Assembly (NCBI GenBank): GCA_023257625.1
Contig: JALRBW010000069.1
Span: forward strand, 1-64,000
Direction of reading: 5' to 3'
From: Flavobacteriaceae bacterium
GTDB taxonomy: Bacteria > Bacteroidota > Bacteroidia > Flavobacteriales > Flavobacteriaceae
Length of the DNA stretch: 64,000 nt
The notes under the pieces are model-generated. The model saw only the letters and a list, made by a program, of their open reading frames with translations, ran no database searches and was not told the origin of the DNA. Of this stretch, positions 22,522 to 31,133 are shown piece by piece (the first letter of the stretch is position 1; every line of letters starts with the position of its first letter). Position numbers and translations under genes: made by a program.

Positions 22522-25101
22522 ATTTCTACTTGCATTAATATTTCCGAATAAAGAACGCATTACCATAGTGGATAAAATATCAATCTCTTGACTATTTGAT
22601 TTATTTGATGCACGCAATTTTTGAATTTGCATTAATGCATATTGTTGAATCGTAAGTAAGGGCTGAACAATTTCCTCCCTTGCCCTTATAGAAGCCCTTC
22701 CTGCAGGTTCATTTTCCATTAATTCTGAGAATTCACTCACTTTAAGTAACATTTCTTTAGTCCTTAAAAATTCATCATAAATTAATTGCCAAAAAGCACC
22801 AAATTCCTTATCCTCTCTCATATATGAAGTAAGAGGGAAAAAGGATTTTGTCATACTCATCATACTATTAAAGATCAAAGTGCGAAAAAAACGAGAGTTT
22901 TTATACAATCGTTTTACGTCTTCAAACTTACCTTGGTCGGCTAATTCTTTAATGGCTGTACCTACACCATAAAAACCAGGTACGTTTTGTTTTAACATGC
23001 TCCAACTTCCAACAAAGGGAATAGCGCGAAGATCTTCAAAACGTAATTCCTTTGATTTTCCTCTTTTAGAAGGTCTGCTACCTATGTTGGCTTTTGCATA
23101 AAAAGGTAAAGTTGACATGCGTTCTAAATACGGTAAAAATTGGGGGTGTGCCTTAAAATCACTATATGCTTTATAACCGTGTTGAGCTAGTGCTTCCATC
23201 ACTTCACGATCTTCTGGCGAAAGATTATTTTTTTCAGAATTAAATACTTGACTTTCAATTCCTGAACTAAGCAACTGTTCTAAATTATACTGGGATGAGT
23301 CAAGTGTCCCAAAATTTGAACTTATGGTTTGCCCTTGAACGGTCAGCTGAATATCGTCACTTTGGATAGTGTTTCCCATTGAAGCATAAAACTCATGTGT
23401 GTTTCCGCCACCACGAGCTGGCGGTCCTCCACGTCCATCAAAAAAAGCAATACTAATTCCGTATTCTTTTGCTAAACTACTTAAAGCTTCTTTAGCTTTA
23501 TAAATGCTCCAATTCGCAGTTAAATAACCTCCATCTTTTGTTCCATCAGAAAATCCTAGCATTATGGTTTGTTTGTTGCCTCGAAGTTCTAAATGTTCTT
23601 TATATACATCGTTTTTAAACAATCCTCGAATTACATTAGAAGCCTCTTTAAGATCGGTAATTGTTTCAAATAATGGAATAAAATCTATAGTTGGGTTTTC
23701 CCAACCTGTCATTCTGCACATGGCAAAAAGTTCGAGAATATTTTCTAACGTTTGACAATTACTAATAATGTAACGATTACACCCTTTTTCTCCATTCATT
23801 TCTTGAATGTTTCGAATAGCCCTTATGCTGTCTAGGGTTTGGTGAGTTATTTCATCCTGAAAAATCGTTGAAGGTAAATCACCCGTTACCTTAGATAAAA
23901 TTTGGAGTCGCTCGTTTTCATTGCATTTAAAATAGTCTGAGGGCATTGCCTTAATCCATTCACGAATTTCTGGATGACTAACAATTTCCTTAAACACTGC
24001 ATGATGCACTCTAGAATCTTGTCGAATATCTAAACTCGCAAAATGAAAGCCAAACAATTTAACTTTATGTATCATGTCTTGGATTTCTTCACGATACAAT
24101 CCTTGATGATCGCGGACAATAATTTTCAAAATATCGTCCAATTCAGATTCCATAAATTCTAAATTGAAATCAGCGTTTTTTTCAGGATAAAATAATGTAT
24201 TAAAAACTTGCTGTTCAAGATGAATCACTCTTTGTTCTACACCCGGAAAGGTCAGTTTGCCTTTTAGTTTCCGTAAATCACGATAATAATTTCTCAATAT
24301 TGAGAAGTGCAGCCTTTTTGCAGTTTTAATTGTAATTTCTGGTGTAACAAAGGGGTTCCCGTCACGATCTCCACCGGGCCAAAACCCAAAGTCAAAAATA
24401 GAATTTTCCAACACTTTAGCATCTACAATATTTTCATTGATATAATTGTATATCGTACTTGCAGAATGATAAAAAACATTTTCTAAAAACCATATTAAAC
24501 TTACGGCCTCATCATATGGTGTAGGTTTTACCTTTTTATAAAAAGGGGTATTACCCAATTGAACTAAAAGTTTTTTTATGGTATCCAATTCATCATTCGC
24601 AATGGCCTTAGACAACTCATTAATAATGACTAGCACATTATCTGGGTAAAATTGAGTTGGATGAGCAGTAAGTACTATTCTAACCTTGAATCGATTTAGG
24701 TACTCCGTAAGAGCCTTAGTAAGTTGTTTATTTTGAGCTTCTTCTTTTATATTTCGCAAGGTTCCTCTTCCGTGCATATTATTCACATAAGAATATCCCG
24801 CATCTTCAATGGCATCAAATAAAACAACCTGACGCTCAATATATTGTATGAAATTGAATAGTAAATCTCGTTGTTGCTTTTGATCAAAGTTTGGAGCATA
24901 CGCTCTAAAAAAATCCTTTACAATATGTTCAGGATTTTTGGCTTCGGCATATTGCGATTTACAATGCTCAGCAAATAGTGGTAAAAGCAAAGAAGTTTTT
25001 TTAATCGTCTTGAAAGGAAGCGTTAAAAATAAACTATTATAAATTTGAAATTTTGAAAGTATTTTTTCGTTAAAACGTTCGATTTTGGGTTTTCTAGCCA
25101 T
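22513..25101 (-). CDS. ppc: Phosphoenolpyruvate carboxylase
   Basis: Anaplerotic fixation of bicarbonate onto PEP to give oxaloacetate. 862 aa, Bacteroidota-type variant of the family. The active-site regions are recognisable: LTAHPTQ (LTAHPTE in most enzymes), FWPGGDRDGNPFVT, LGFSDGTKDGGYLTANW, FFDGRGGPPARGGG, and the QRRTG-like tail is diverged. It is preceded 14 bases upstream by an Lrp/AsnC regulator on the same strand, which suggests a two-gene operon and possible control of the gene by an amino-acid signal. Confidence 0.95.
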   Translation of the reverse strand: MARKPKIERFNEKILSKFQIYNSLFLTLPFKTIKKTSLLLPLFAEHCKSQYAEAKNPEHIVKDFFRAYAPNFDQKQQRDLLFNFIQYIERQVVLFDAIEDAGYSYVNNMHGRGTLRNIKEEAQNKQLTKALTEYLNRFKVRIVLTAHPTQFYPDNVLVIINELSKAIANDELDTIKKLLVQLGNTPFYKKVKPTPYDEAVSLIWFLENVFYHSASTIYNYINENIVDAKVLENSIFDFGFWPGGDRDGNPFVTPEITIKTAKRLHFSILRNYYRDLRKLKGKLTFPGVEQRVIHLEQQVFNTLFYPEKNADFNLEFMESELDDILKIIVRDHQGLYREEIQDMIHKVKLFGFHFASLDIRQDSRVHHAVFKEIVSHPEIREWIKAMPSDYFKCNENERLQILSKVTGDLPSTIFQDEITHQTLDSIRAIRNIQEMNGEKGCNRYIISNCQTLENILELFAMCRMTGWENPTIDFIPLFETITDLKEASNVIRGLFKNDVYKEHLELRGNKQTIMLGFSDGTKDGGYLTANWSIYKAKEALSSLAKEYGISIAFFDGRGGPPARGGGNTHEFYASMGNTIQSDDIQLTVQGQTISSNFGTLDSSQYNLEQLLSSGIESQVFNSEKNNLSPEDREVMEALAQHGYKAYSDFKAHPQFLPYLERMSTLPFYAKANIGSRPSKRGKSKELRFEDLRAIPFVGSWSMLKQNVPGFYGVGTAIKELADQGKFEDVKRLYKNSRFFRTLIFNSMMSMTKSFFPLTSYMREDKEFGAFWQLIYDEFLRTKEMLLKVSEFSELMENEPAGRASIRAREEIVQPLLTIQQYALMQIQKLRASNKSNSQEIDILSTMVMRSLFGNINASRNSA

Positions 25102-25115
25102 TATTTGGGGATAAT

Positions 25116-25595
25116 TTATATTTCGCTAAAGATACTGTGCATCAGCCTTTTTTTATCGTTTATACTTTCTTCTAGAGAGATCATGGTCTCGGTTCTGGAA
25201 ACACCAGGAACATCGTCAATTTTAAAAATAACCTCTTTAGCGTGATGGGTATCTTTAGCCCTAACCTTACAAAAAATATTAAATTTTCCAGTAGTAATGT
25301 GCGCTACTGTAATGTAAGGAATATTTCTTAAAGCATTAATTACAGCCTCAGTAGCACTTGTTTTTTCAAGAAAAATACCAACATACGCAATAAAGGAGTA
25401 CCCTAACTTTACATAGTCTAAATTCAATGATGAACCTCTAATTATACCCGCGTCTTCCATCTTTTTTACACGTACATGAACCGTTCCTGCAGATATAAGT
25501 AGTCGTTTAGAAATATCAGTAAAAGGAACTCTGGTATTATCAATCAGAATATCCAAAATTTGATGATCGATTTCATCTAATGCAACTTTAGCCAT
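25116..25595 (-). CDS. Lrp/AsnC family transcriptional regulator
   Basis: 159-aa DNA-binding regulator. An N-terminal winged helix-turn-helix (LDEIDHQILDILIDNTRVPFTDISKRLLIS, split by the turn, residues ~4-60) is followed by a RAM/AsnC ligand-binding domain (AYVGIFLEKTS, VAHITTGKFNIFCKVRA). Family members oligomerise around DNA and sense amino acids. It starts behind a TATTTTTG box and leads into ppc, so autoregulation and control of ppc are plausible inferences. Confidence 0.92.
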   Translation of the reverse strand: MAKVALDEIDHQILDILIDNTRVPFTDISKRLLISAGTVHVRVKKMEDAGIIRGSSLNLDYVKLGYSFIAYVGIFLEKTSATEAVINALRNIPYITVAHITTGKFNIFCKVRAKDTHHAKEVIFKIDDVPGVSRTETMISLEESINDKKRLMHSIFSEI

Positions 25596-25615
25596 TATAT
25601 TTATATTTAAAAATG

Positions 25616-25623
25616 CAAAAATA
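25616..25623 (-). promoter_or_regulatory. -7 promoter box of the asnC-type gene/ppc operon (TATTTTTG)
   Basis: Perfect TAnnTTTG on the minus strand, 20 bases before the ATG at 25595. Confidence 0.5.
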
Positions 25624-25662
25624 ATAAAAAAAAACTCCTTTTATTGTGATTTATTCAAAATA

Positions 25663-26754
25663 TTATTGATTTTCTGGAAATAATATATCTATTTGGTCTT
25701 GATTCAATGATTTTTCTGCTTTAAATTCAATAATTAATTTGGATTGACCACTAGGATTCGAAACATTACGATGTGCGCGTTGTGTTGGACTGCTCCTGAA
25801 TGAGTGCATTACAGGAATGAAATGTATTGAATCGTTCTTAAGTGTTTCTTCAAATTGGATGGCAAGAAATTGATTTTCTAAAATCTTATTATTATTTTTA
25901 ATTCGAACCCCAGAAACCACAATATCTACAAAATCGGCTTTATTTTCAGGAATATCAAAATAATCCTCATAACTGCTATAAAAGGTTTGATTAACGCAAT
26001 TTTGACAAAATATTTTATATGCCTTAAGTATATATTTTTTTGATATTTCACGTTGGTAATCCCCTGGAACATGTCCTGCTTCAAATAAAATAGTAGGAAT
26101 TCCTAATTTGGTAAAAGTATCCCCAACGCAATTACTATTAAAGGTATCATCATACCGTCCAATTCCATGAGATACAAAAGGTTTTAATTCATTTACAAGC
26201 GCAGCTATATGCTGCATAGCAATTTTTCTAGCAGAGGTAATTGAACGATCTTCATTAGCTGCAGGTGCTAAAAAAGAAATACTTGCAGAGGGTCCGTTTA
26301 TGCCGGCAGCATATATAGTCCGTTGGCCATGTAAGTTTAAACAATAATCTGGCGAAAATGAATTAAATAGTTTACGCAACGCGATACTTTCGGGTTGACT
26401 TAAGAAAGCAGCATCCCGATTTAAGTCAATACTATTGGCATTTAGTCGTGAATACGCTTTTGCACCATCAGGATTAAGCTGAGGTACGATAAACAAAGTC
26501 AATTTATTTTGTAACTCTTTTTGATTAGACTCTAAAAACCAAGGAATAAAGTCAATCAATGCCTTGGTAGTTGTAGTTTCATTGCCATGCATTTGAGACC
26601 ACATTAATATTTTTTTTGATCCTGCACCTAATTTCAAAGCAACAATGGGTCTCCCTAAAACTGAATAGCCTATTGTTTGCAATTCAACATGAGTCGCAAT
26701 TTTATTTTGAAATTCACTCCACAGTTCAGGCGGAAAATACCGTTTACATTGCAT
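25663..26754 (-). CDS. M14 family zinc carboxypeptidase
   Basis: Metallocarboxypeptidase. Zinc ligands are in MHGNE (HxxE) and LNLHGQRT; LNPDGA and the conserved DLNRD are present; the catalytic Glu is in ILFEAGHVPGD. The frame stays open up to ATG 26784, but a perfect -7 box (26772-26779) lies inside that extension, so the start is taken at 26754 (MQCKRYFPPELW, 363 aa). The longer form would add a short hydrophobic stretch before Cys13, a weak lipoprotein signal, so export cannot be excluded. The promoter carries repeated TACATATGTA-type elements, suggesting regulation. The natural substrate is unknown (peptides or cell-wall peptides). Confidence 0.85.
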   Translation of the reverse strand: MQCKRYFPPELWSEFQNKIATHVELQTIGYSVLGRPIVALKLGAGSKKILMWSQMHGNETTTTKALIDFIPWFLESNQKELQNKLTLFIVPQLNPDGAKAYSRLNANSIDLNRDAAFLSQPESIALRKLFNSFSPDYCLNLHGQRTIYAAGINGPSASISFLAPAANEDRSITSARKIAMQHIAALVNELKPFVSHGIGRYDDTFNSNCVGDTFTKLGIPTILFEAGHVPGDYQREISKKYILKAYKIFCQNCVNQTFYSSYEDYFDIPENKADFVDIVVSGVRIKNNNKILENQFLAIQFEETLKNDSIHFIPVMHSFRSSPTQRAHRNVSNPSGQSKLIIEFKAEKSLNQDQIDILFPENQ

Positions 26755-26769
26755 AAAGAGTAATATAAA

Positions 26770-26816
26770 TACAAATGTAAACAACCTTTTGTTTACATAT
26801 GTAGTTTACATATGTA
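26770..26816. repeat. Operator-like cluster: tandem pair plus inverted copy of a 13-base element
   Basis: GTTTACATATGTA occurs twice head to tail (26791-26803, 26804-26816). An inverted copy with one mismatch (TACAAATGTAAAC) lies at 26770-26782, eight bases away. The core TACATATGTA is a perfect palindrome. A further core copy, TACAAATGTA, is at 26857-26866. The inverted copy overlaps the -7 box of the M14 gene. Confidence 0.7.
26772..26779 (-). promoter_or_regulatory. -7 promoter box of the M14 peptidase gene (TACATTTG)
   Basis: Perfect TAnnTTTG on the minus strand, 17 bases before ATG 26754, and contained in the inverted copy of the 13-base repeat at 26770-26782. Confidence 0.5.
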
Positions 26817-26975
26817 TTCAGATCAAAAACAATTATCAAATTATGTTGACAAAAGTTACAAATGTAGATTAAATTTTAACTTTATATTATTAAAATTCTA
26901 ATAATCAATTACTTAATTAAAATATATGAAGTTTTTATTTAATTATTTTAAGTTTTAAATATGGAATATTATCCA

Positions 26976-26983
26976 TACATTTG
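26976..26983 (+). promoter_or_regulatory. -7 promoter box of the XRE regulator gene (TACATTTG)
   Basis: Perfect TAnnTTTG, 24 bases before ATG 27008. It shares TACATTTG with the repeat family at 26770-26866. Confidence 0.5.
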
Positions 26984-27007
26984 TTTTGCAACTTTTTAAA
27001 ATTTACA

Positions 27008-27406
27008 ATGTTAAACATAGATGATTTCATTTCTAGAATTGAAAAATTAATGGAAACTCATCAATTATCAGCTGCCGCATTTGCTGAAAAAATAGGAGTG
27101 CAACGTTCTTCAGTATCTCATATATTATCCAAACGGAATAAGCCAAGCTTAGATTTTATTTTAAAAGTACATCACCATTTTGAGGAAACCACTTTTGATA
27201 CGTTACTCCTCAGTAAAAAATCTACCCCAACCCTATTTTCAGATAAAAATGAATTAGACGAAAAAATATCATTTCAGCAAAATTCATTGGCTATGGCTCG
27301 TTCTTCAAACGATAAAAAAAGTATTTTTCCTGCTGAAGAAGAAATTCAACAAATCATTCAAGTGTATAAGGATGGTAGTTTTAAGATTTTTGTTCCTAAA
27401 ACTTAG
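27008..27406 (+). CDS. XRE-type helix-turn-helix regulator
   Basis: 132-aa protein. Residues ~8-58 form a Cro/C1-type HTH (LSAAAFAEKIGVQRSSVSHILSKRNKP, with the recognition helix at RSSVSHIL). The remainder (KKSTPTLFSDKNELDE, and a C-terminal IIQVYKDGSFKIFVPKT strand-like end) has no known domain. The start is ATG 27008: the frame extends to TTG 26981, but that codon overlaps the -7 box. It diverges from the M14 peptidase across a ~250-base gap with repeated palindromes and could be their ligand, an inference only. Confidence 0.88.
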   Translation: MLNIDDFISRIEKLMETHQLSAAAFAEKIGVQRSSVSHILSKRNKPSLDFILKVHHHFEETTFDTLLLSKKSTPTLFSDKNELDEKISFQQNSLAMARSSNDKKSIFPAEEEIQQIIQVYKDGSFKIFVPKT

Positions 27407-27420
27407 TATTTTTATACGCA

Positions 27421-27795
27421 ATGTATCGAGCTCTATTTCTTTATTTTTTCTTTTATACTTCTTGTTATAAAGTTGAACGAAATTGTTCTTCATTTCATAC
27501 TGGAACATTTGAATTTCAGCAAATTTTTAATGGAGAACTAAATACTTCTTTTTTTGTTCGTGATTCAATTTATGAAATTGAAATGTATCAAGGTAAAATT
27601 GACACTTCCACTTTACGATGGGTAAATAATTGTGAATGTATTTTAACCAAGTTAAATCCTACTTCAAATCAAGAGAAAAGACCAATACGTATAAAAATAT
27701 TAAATACTCAAAAAGACTCCTATACTTTTGAATATTCATTAGTCGGTGATACCAAAAACGTAAAGCGAGGAATTATAAAAAAAATTAAAAACTAA
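27421..27795 (+). CDS. Small putative lipoprotein, conserved near parC in flavobacteria
   Basis: 124 aa. The N-terminus is hydrophobic (LFLYFFFYTS) followed by Cys15, a weak lipobox, so it is probably exported and lipid-anchored. The mature part (HTGTFEF, FFVRDSIYEIEMYQGK, RWVNNCECIL) looks like a small beta-rich domain. Homologues are often labelled DNA topoisomerase IV in databases, an annotation carry-over from the neighbouring parC rather than a real function. Its TAA stop overlaps the ATG of the TerC gene by one base, so the two are co-translated. Function unknown. Confidence 0.75.
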   Translation: MYRALFLYFFFYTSCYKVERNCSSFHTGTFEFQQIFNGELNTSFFVRDSIYEIEMYQGKIDTSTLRWVNNCECILTKLNPTSNQEKRPIRIKILNTQKDSYTFEYSLVGDTKNVKRGIIKKIKN

Positions 27796-28547
27796 TGACC
27801 CCAGATGTTATTATTGCCTTTTTTACCTTAACCTTTTTAGAAGTGGTTTTAGGAATTGACAACATTATTTTCATTTCAATTCTGGCAAGTAAATTTCCTG
27901 AAAAGAAAAGAAAAAAATTGATGCAATCTGGTTTGGCATTAGCCATGATAATGCGCATATTATTACTTTTAGGTATTAATTGGTTGATTCATATTCAAAC
28001 TGTATTAATTTCTGTAGAACGTTCATGGTTTAGCGCTCATATTTCTATTCAGTCTTTAATTTTACTCGCTGGGGGTTTATTTTTACTTTATAAGAGCACT
28101 CATGAAATTTACCAAAAGGTGGAGGAAGTTGAAATTTTTAACAACGTTAAATCTCCCCAATCTTCTGTTTTTAAAACCTTGATCCAAATTGTATTAATTG
28201 ATATTGTTTTCTCTTTTGACTCTATCCTTACAGCAGTTGGAATGACAAACGGAATTTCATTTGCCGTATGGATTATGATTGGTGCAATAGTGGTTTCTAT
28301 ATTGATTATGATTGGGTTTGCTGGACCAATTAATCAATTTATTAATAGTCATCCCTCAATTCAAATTTTAGGGTTGTCATTTTTACTTTTAATTGGTTTT
28401 ATGTTAATTACAGAGGCAGCACATTTATCTCACACTTCACTTTTTGGAAGTACAATAGGGTCTATACCAAAAGGGTATTTATATTTTGCAATTGCTTTTT
28501 CTTTGGGAGTAGAAATGATTAATATGAAAATGAGAAAGCAAAAGTAA
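27795..28547 (+). CDS. TerC family integral membrane protein
   Basis: 250-aa protein with about seven transmembrane helices. Family marks are FLEVVLGIDNIIFISILASK and IVLIDIVFSFDSILTAVGMT, whose acidic residues in the membrane (GIDN, FDSI) are thought to bind metal in TerC proteins; the family has been connected with manganese export and tellurite resistance. Substrate assignment is by family only. Translationally coupled to the small lipoprotein upstream; it converges on parC with a 5-base gap. Confidence 0.92.
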   Translation: MTPDVIIAFFTLTFLEVVLGIDNIIFISILASKFPEKKRKKLMQSGLALAMIMRILLLLGINWLIHIQTVLISVERSWFSAHISIQSLILLAGGLFLLYKSTHEIYQKVEEVEIFNNVKSPQSSVFKTLIQIVLIDIVFSFDSILTAVGMTNGISFAVWIMIGAIVVSILIMIGFAGPINQFINSHPSIQILGLSFLLLIGFMLITEAAHLSHTSLFGSTIGSIPKGYLYFAIAFSLGVEMINMKMRKQK

Positions 28548-28552
28548 AATTA

Positions 28553-31126
28553 TTAAAACTCAAGACTCATTTGAGAATTATCAGATCCATTAACAGGCTC
28601 TTCTTCTTGAACTTCAATATCATGTAATTCAATTTCCTCAGGTATTTCATAAGGTAAAGCCTCTTTTAACTGGATAGATTTAATTTTTTTATCTGTAAGC
28701 TGATTACCTAAGGCTTTAAAGCCTTTAACTGAAATAAACTCTTCTGCGTTGATTTCCAATGGGGTTATTGGATTTTTATCTCTAGATTTTTCAAATGTAA
28801 TTTCAAGAATTGGACGCCATTCAAAACTCATAAAGAGTAATTCACCACCCTCTTTTATAAATGAATCTTCTTTATTAACAGATTCTAAACAAAACCGTTT
28901 AAGAAAATAGCGTTCTTTTTCTGGATCAAAATATACTGCAGTTATTGGTTTTTCTGGAATCCATTTTTCAAGGTATACCACTTTATCATCAAAATGAAGA
29001 TTTAAATCAGGAGTCACTGCTTTAAATGTTCCTTGAGTAACAATTAATAATTTATCATCACCCTTAAATGCTCCCAATAATTGCCCACGTGCATCTAAAT
29101 TAAGTCTACGAATACTATCATCAAACCAAATTTTTCTTGGTTTTAGAGTAGATACTCCTTTTTCTTTAAGTTCTACTTTTTTAATTCCATATTTAGTAAC
29201 CGTATTACCTCGTACGGCCCTACCTTTAATTTGTAAATCAGCAAAATCAAGATCCCACCTAAGCTTTTTAATTGAACCTGAACTTCGTAAAATAATGGTA
29301 ACGGTTTCTGCCTCACCATTTGGATTAGCAGAAAAATAAAGAATTTCAGATTGGGGTTTTCCTTGGGTTAAATCATAAATTTTATCACGTGTAATACCAG
29401 TAACTGCAAATCGCTTTATATAAGAAGCTCCTATTTTTCCATCTCGGTATATCATATTGTAAATTGTTCTTGAATCCTTTGTTTTAAATACAGCAGCATG
29501 GATAATGTGTTTTCCTACAAATAATTTACTATCCACTTTTACGACTTGCATTTTTCCTTCTTGGGTAAAAACTATAATATCATCTATATCGGAACATTCG
29601 CATACCATTTCATCTTTCCGCAATGAAGTTCCTATGAATCCTTCTTCTCGGTTCATGTATAGCTTCTGATTGCGCACAACAACTTTTTTAGCATCTACAT
29701 CATCAAATAGACGGATTTCGGAACAACGAGCTTTACCATCACCATAGGTTTTTTTAAGATGAGTAAAATAGCGGATTGCATAATCTATTAAATGATTAAG
29801 ATTATTTTTTACTTCTTCTATATCTCCTTCTAAAGCTTCAATTTTTTGTTGTGCTTTGTCCTGATCAAATTTTGAAATCCTTTTGATTTTTATTTCTGTC
29901 AACCGCACCAAATCTTCCTCAATTACTGGTCTTTTTAAATGTGCTATATAAGGTTTTAATCCTTCATCAATTGCATTTATAACTTCTTCCCAGGTTTCGG
30001 AGTTTTCAATATCTCGATAAATTTTGTGCTCTATAAATATTCGTTCTAATGAAGCATAGTGCCATTGATCCTCTAATTCTTCCAATTGCACATCCAATTC
30101 CATTTTTAATAATTGAACTGTATGATCTGTTGAAATCTTGAGCATTTCACTTACTCCTATAAAATGTGGTTTATTGTCAATTATGACACAGCCTAAAGGT
30201 GACAATGAAGTTTCACAGGCTGTAAAAGCATATAGGGCATCAATCGTTTTATCAGGTGATATATCTCCTGGTAAATGAACTAAAATTTCAACTTCAGATG
30301 AGGTGTTATCTTCAATTTTTTTAATCTTAATTTTACCTTTTTCATTTGCTTTTATAATACTTTCTATTAATGAAGTTGTATTCGTACTAAAGGGTATTTC
30401 TGAAATCACTAAAGTGTTTTTATCACGTTGTGAAATTTTAGCTCTCACTCGAACTCTTCCTCCTCTATTGCCATCATTATACCCTTGAACATCTATAATT
30501 CCACCCGTCTGAAAATCAGGATAAAGGGTAAATTTTTTACCTTTTAAATGAAGAATACTCGCTTCTAATAATTCATTGAAATTATGGGGCAATATTTTTG
30601 TAGATAGCCCTACGGCTATCCCTTCAGCTCCCTGTGCTAAAAGAAGTGGAAATTTAACAGGTAAATGAATGGGTTCTTTTTTACGACCATCGTAAGAGAG
30701 TTGCCATTTTGTGATTTTAGGACTAAATATTACCTCTAAAGCAAACTTTGACAATCTAGCTTCAATATAGCGGGGTGCAGCGGCACCATCACCCGTAAGT
30801 ATATTCCCCCAATTTCCTTGCATATCAATGAGCAACTCTTTTTGTCCAATTTGAACCATTGCATCACCAATACTAGCATCTCCATGAGGATGATATTGCA
30901 TTGTATGTCCAACAATATTAGCCACTTTATTATATCGCCCATCGTCGAGATCTTTCATTGAATGAAGAATTCGTCTTTGCACGGGTTTTAACCCATCTGC
31001 TATGGCGGGAACTGCACGTTCAAGAATAACGTAGGATGCATAATCAAGAAACCAATCTTGATACATCCCCGTAACTTTTTTCAAGGCATCTTGTTGTTCG
31101 TCAAAAATTTCGTTTTCTTCAATCAT
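28553..31126 (-). CDS. parC: DNA topoisomerase IV subunit A
   Basis: Type IIA topoisomerase breakage-rejoining subunit that decatenates daughter chromosomes. 857 aa. The N-terminal WHD/tower region has YASYVILERAVPAIADGLKPVQRRIL, HTMQYHPHGDASIG and the catalytic tyrosine in GAAAPRYIEARLSK. The C-terminal part is a diverged Bacteroidota beta-pinwheel without a clear GyrA box, ending in an acidic tail (EVQEEEPVNGSDNS), which favours ParC over GyrA. Seven bases downstream of parE, one operon. Confidence 0.93.
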   Translation of the reverse strand: MIEENEIFDEQQDALKKVTGMYQDWFLDYASYVILERAVPAIADGLKPVQRRILHSMKDLDDGRYNKVANIVGHTMQYHPHGDASIGDAMVQIGQKELLIDMQGNWGNILTGDGAAAPRYIEARLSKFALEVIFSPKITKWQLSYDGRKKEPIHLPVKFPLLLAQGAEGIAVGLSTKILPHNFNELLEASILHLKGKKFTLYPDFQTGGIIDVQGYNDGNRGGRVRVRAKISQRDKNTLVISEIPFSTNTTSLIESIIKANEKGKIKIKKIEDNTSSEVEILVHLPGDISPDKTIDALYAFTACETSLSPLGCVIIDNKPHFIGVSEMLKISTDHTVQLLKMELDVQLEELEDQWHYASLERIFIEHKIYRDIENSETWEEVINAIDEGLKPYIAHLKRPVIEEDLVRLTEIKIKRISKFDQDKAQQKIEALEGDIEEVKNNLNHLIDYAIRYFTHLKKTYGDGKARCSEIRLFDDVDAKKVVVRNQKLYMNREEGFIGTSLRKDEMVCECSDIDDIIVFTQEGKMQVVKVDSKLFVGKHIIHAAVFKTKDSRTIYNMIYRDGKIGASYIKRFAVTGITRDKIYDLTQGKPQSEILYFSANPNGEAETVTIILRSSGSIKKLRWDLDFADLQIKGRAVRGNTVTKYGIKKVELKEKGVSTLKPRKIWFDDSIRRLNLDARGQLLGAFKGDDKLLIVTQGTFKAVTPDLNLHFDDKVVYLEKWIPEKPITAVYFDPEKERYFLKRFCLESVNKEDSFIKEGGELLFMSFEWRPILEITFEKSRDKNPITPLEINAEEFISVKGFKALGNQLTDKKIKSIQLKEALPYEIPEEIELHDIEVQEEEPVNGSDNSQMSLEF

Positions 31127-31133
31127 TTCTTCA

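Noticed and set aside
26770-26866. CRISPR-like repeat array
   Set aside because: Repeat units are 13 bases, two are in direct contact without spacers, and no cas gene is present.
27421-27795. DNA topoisomerase IV label for the 124-aa putative lipoprotein
   Set aside because: No topoisomerase motif; the name reflects closeness to parC.
28553-31126. GyrA rather than ParC
   Set aside because: Adjacent ParE-like subunit of ~620 aa and no clear GyrA box favour topoisomerase IV.
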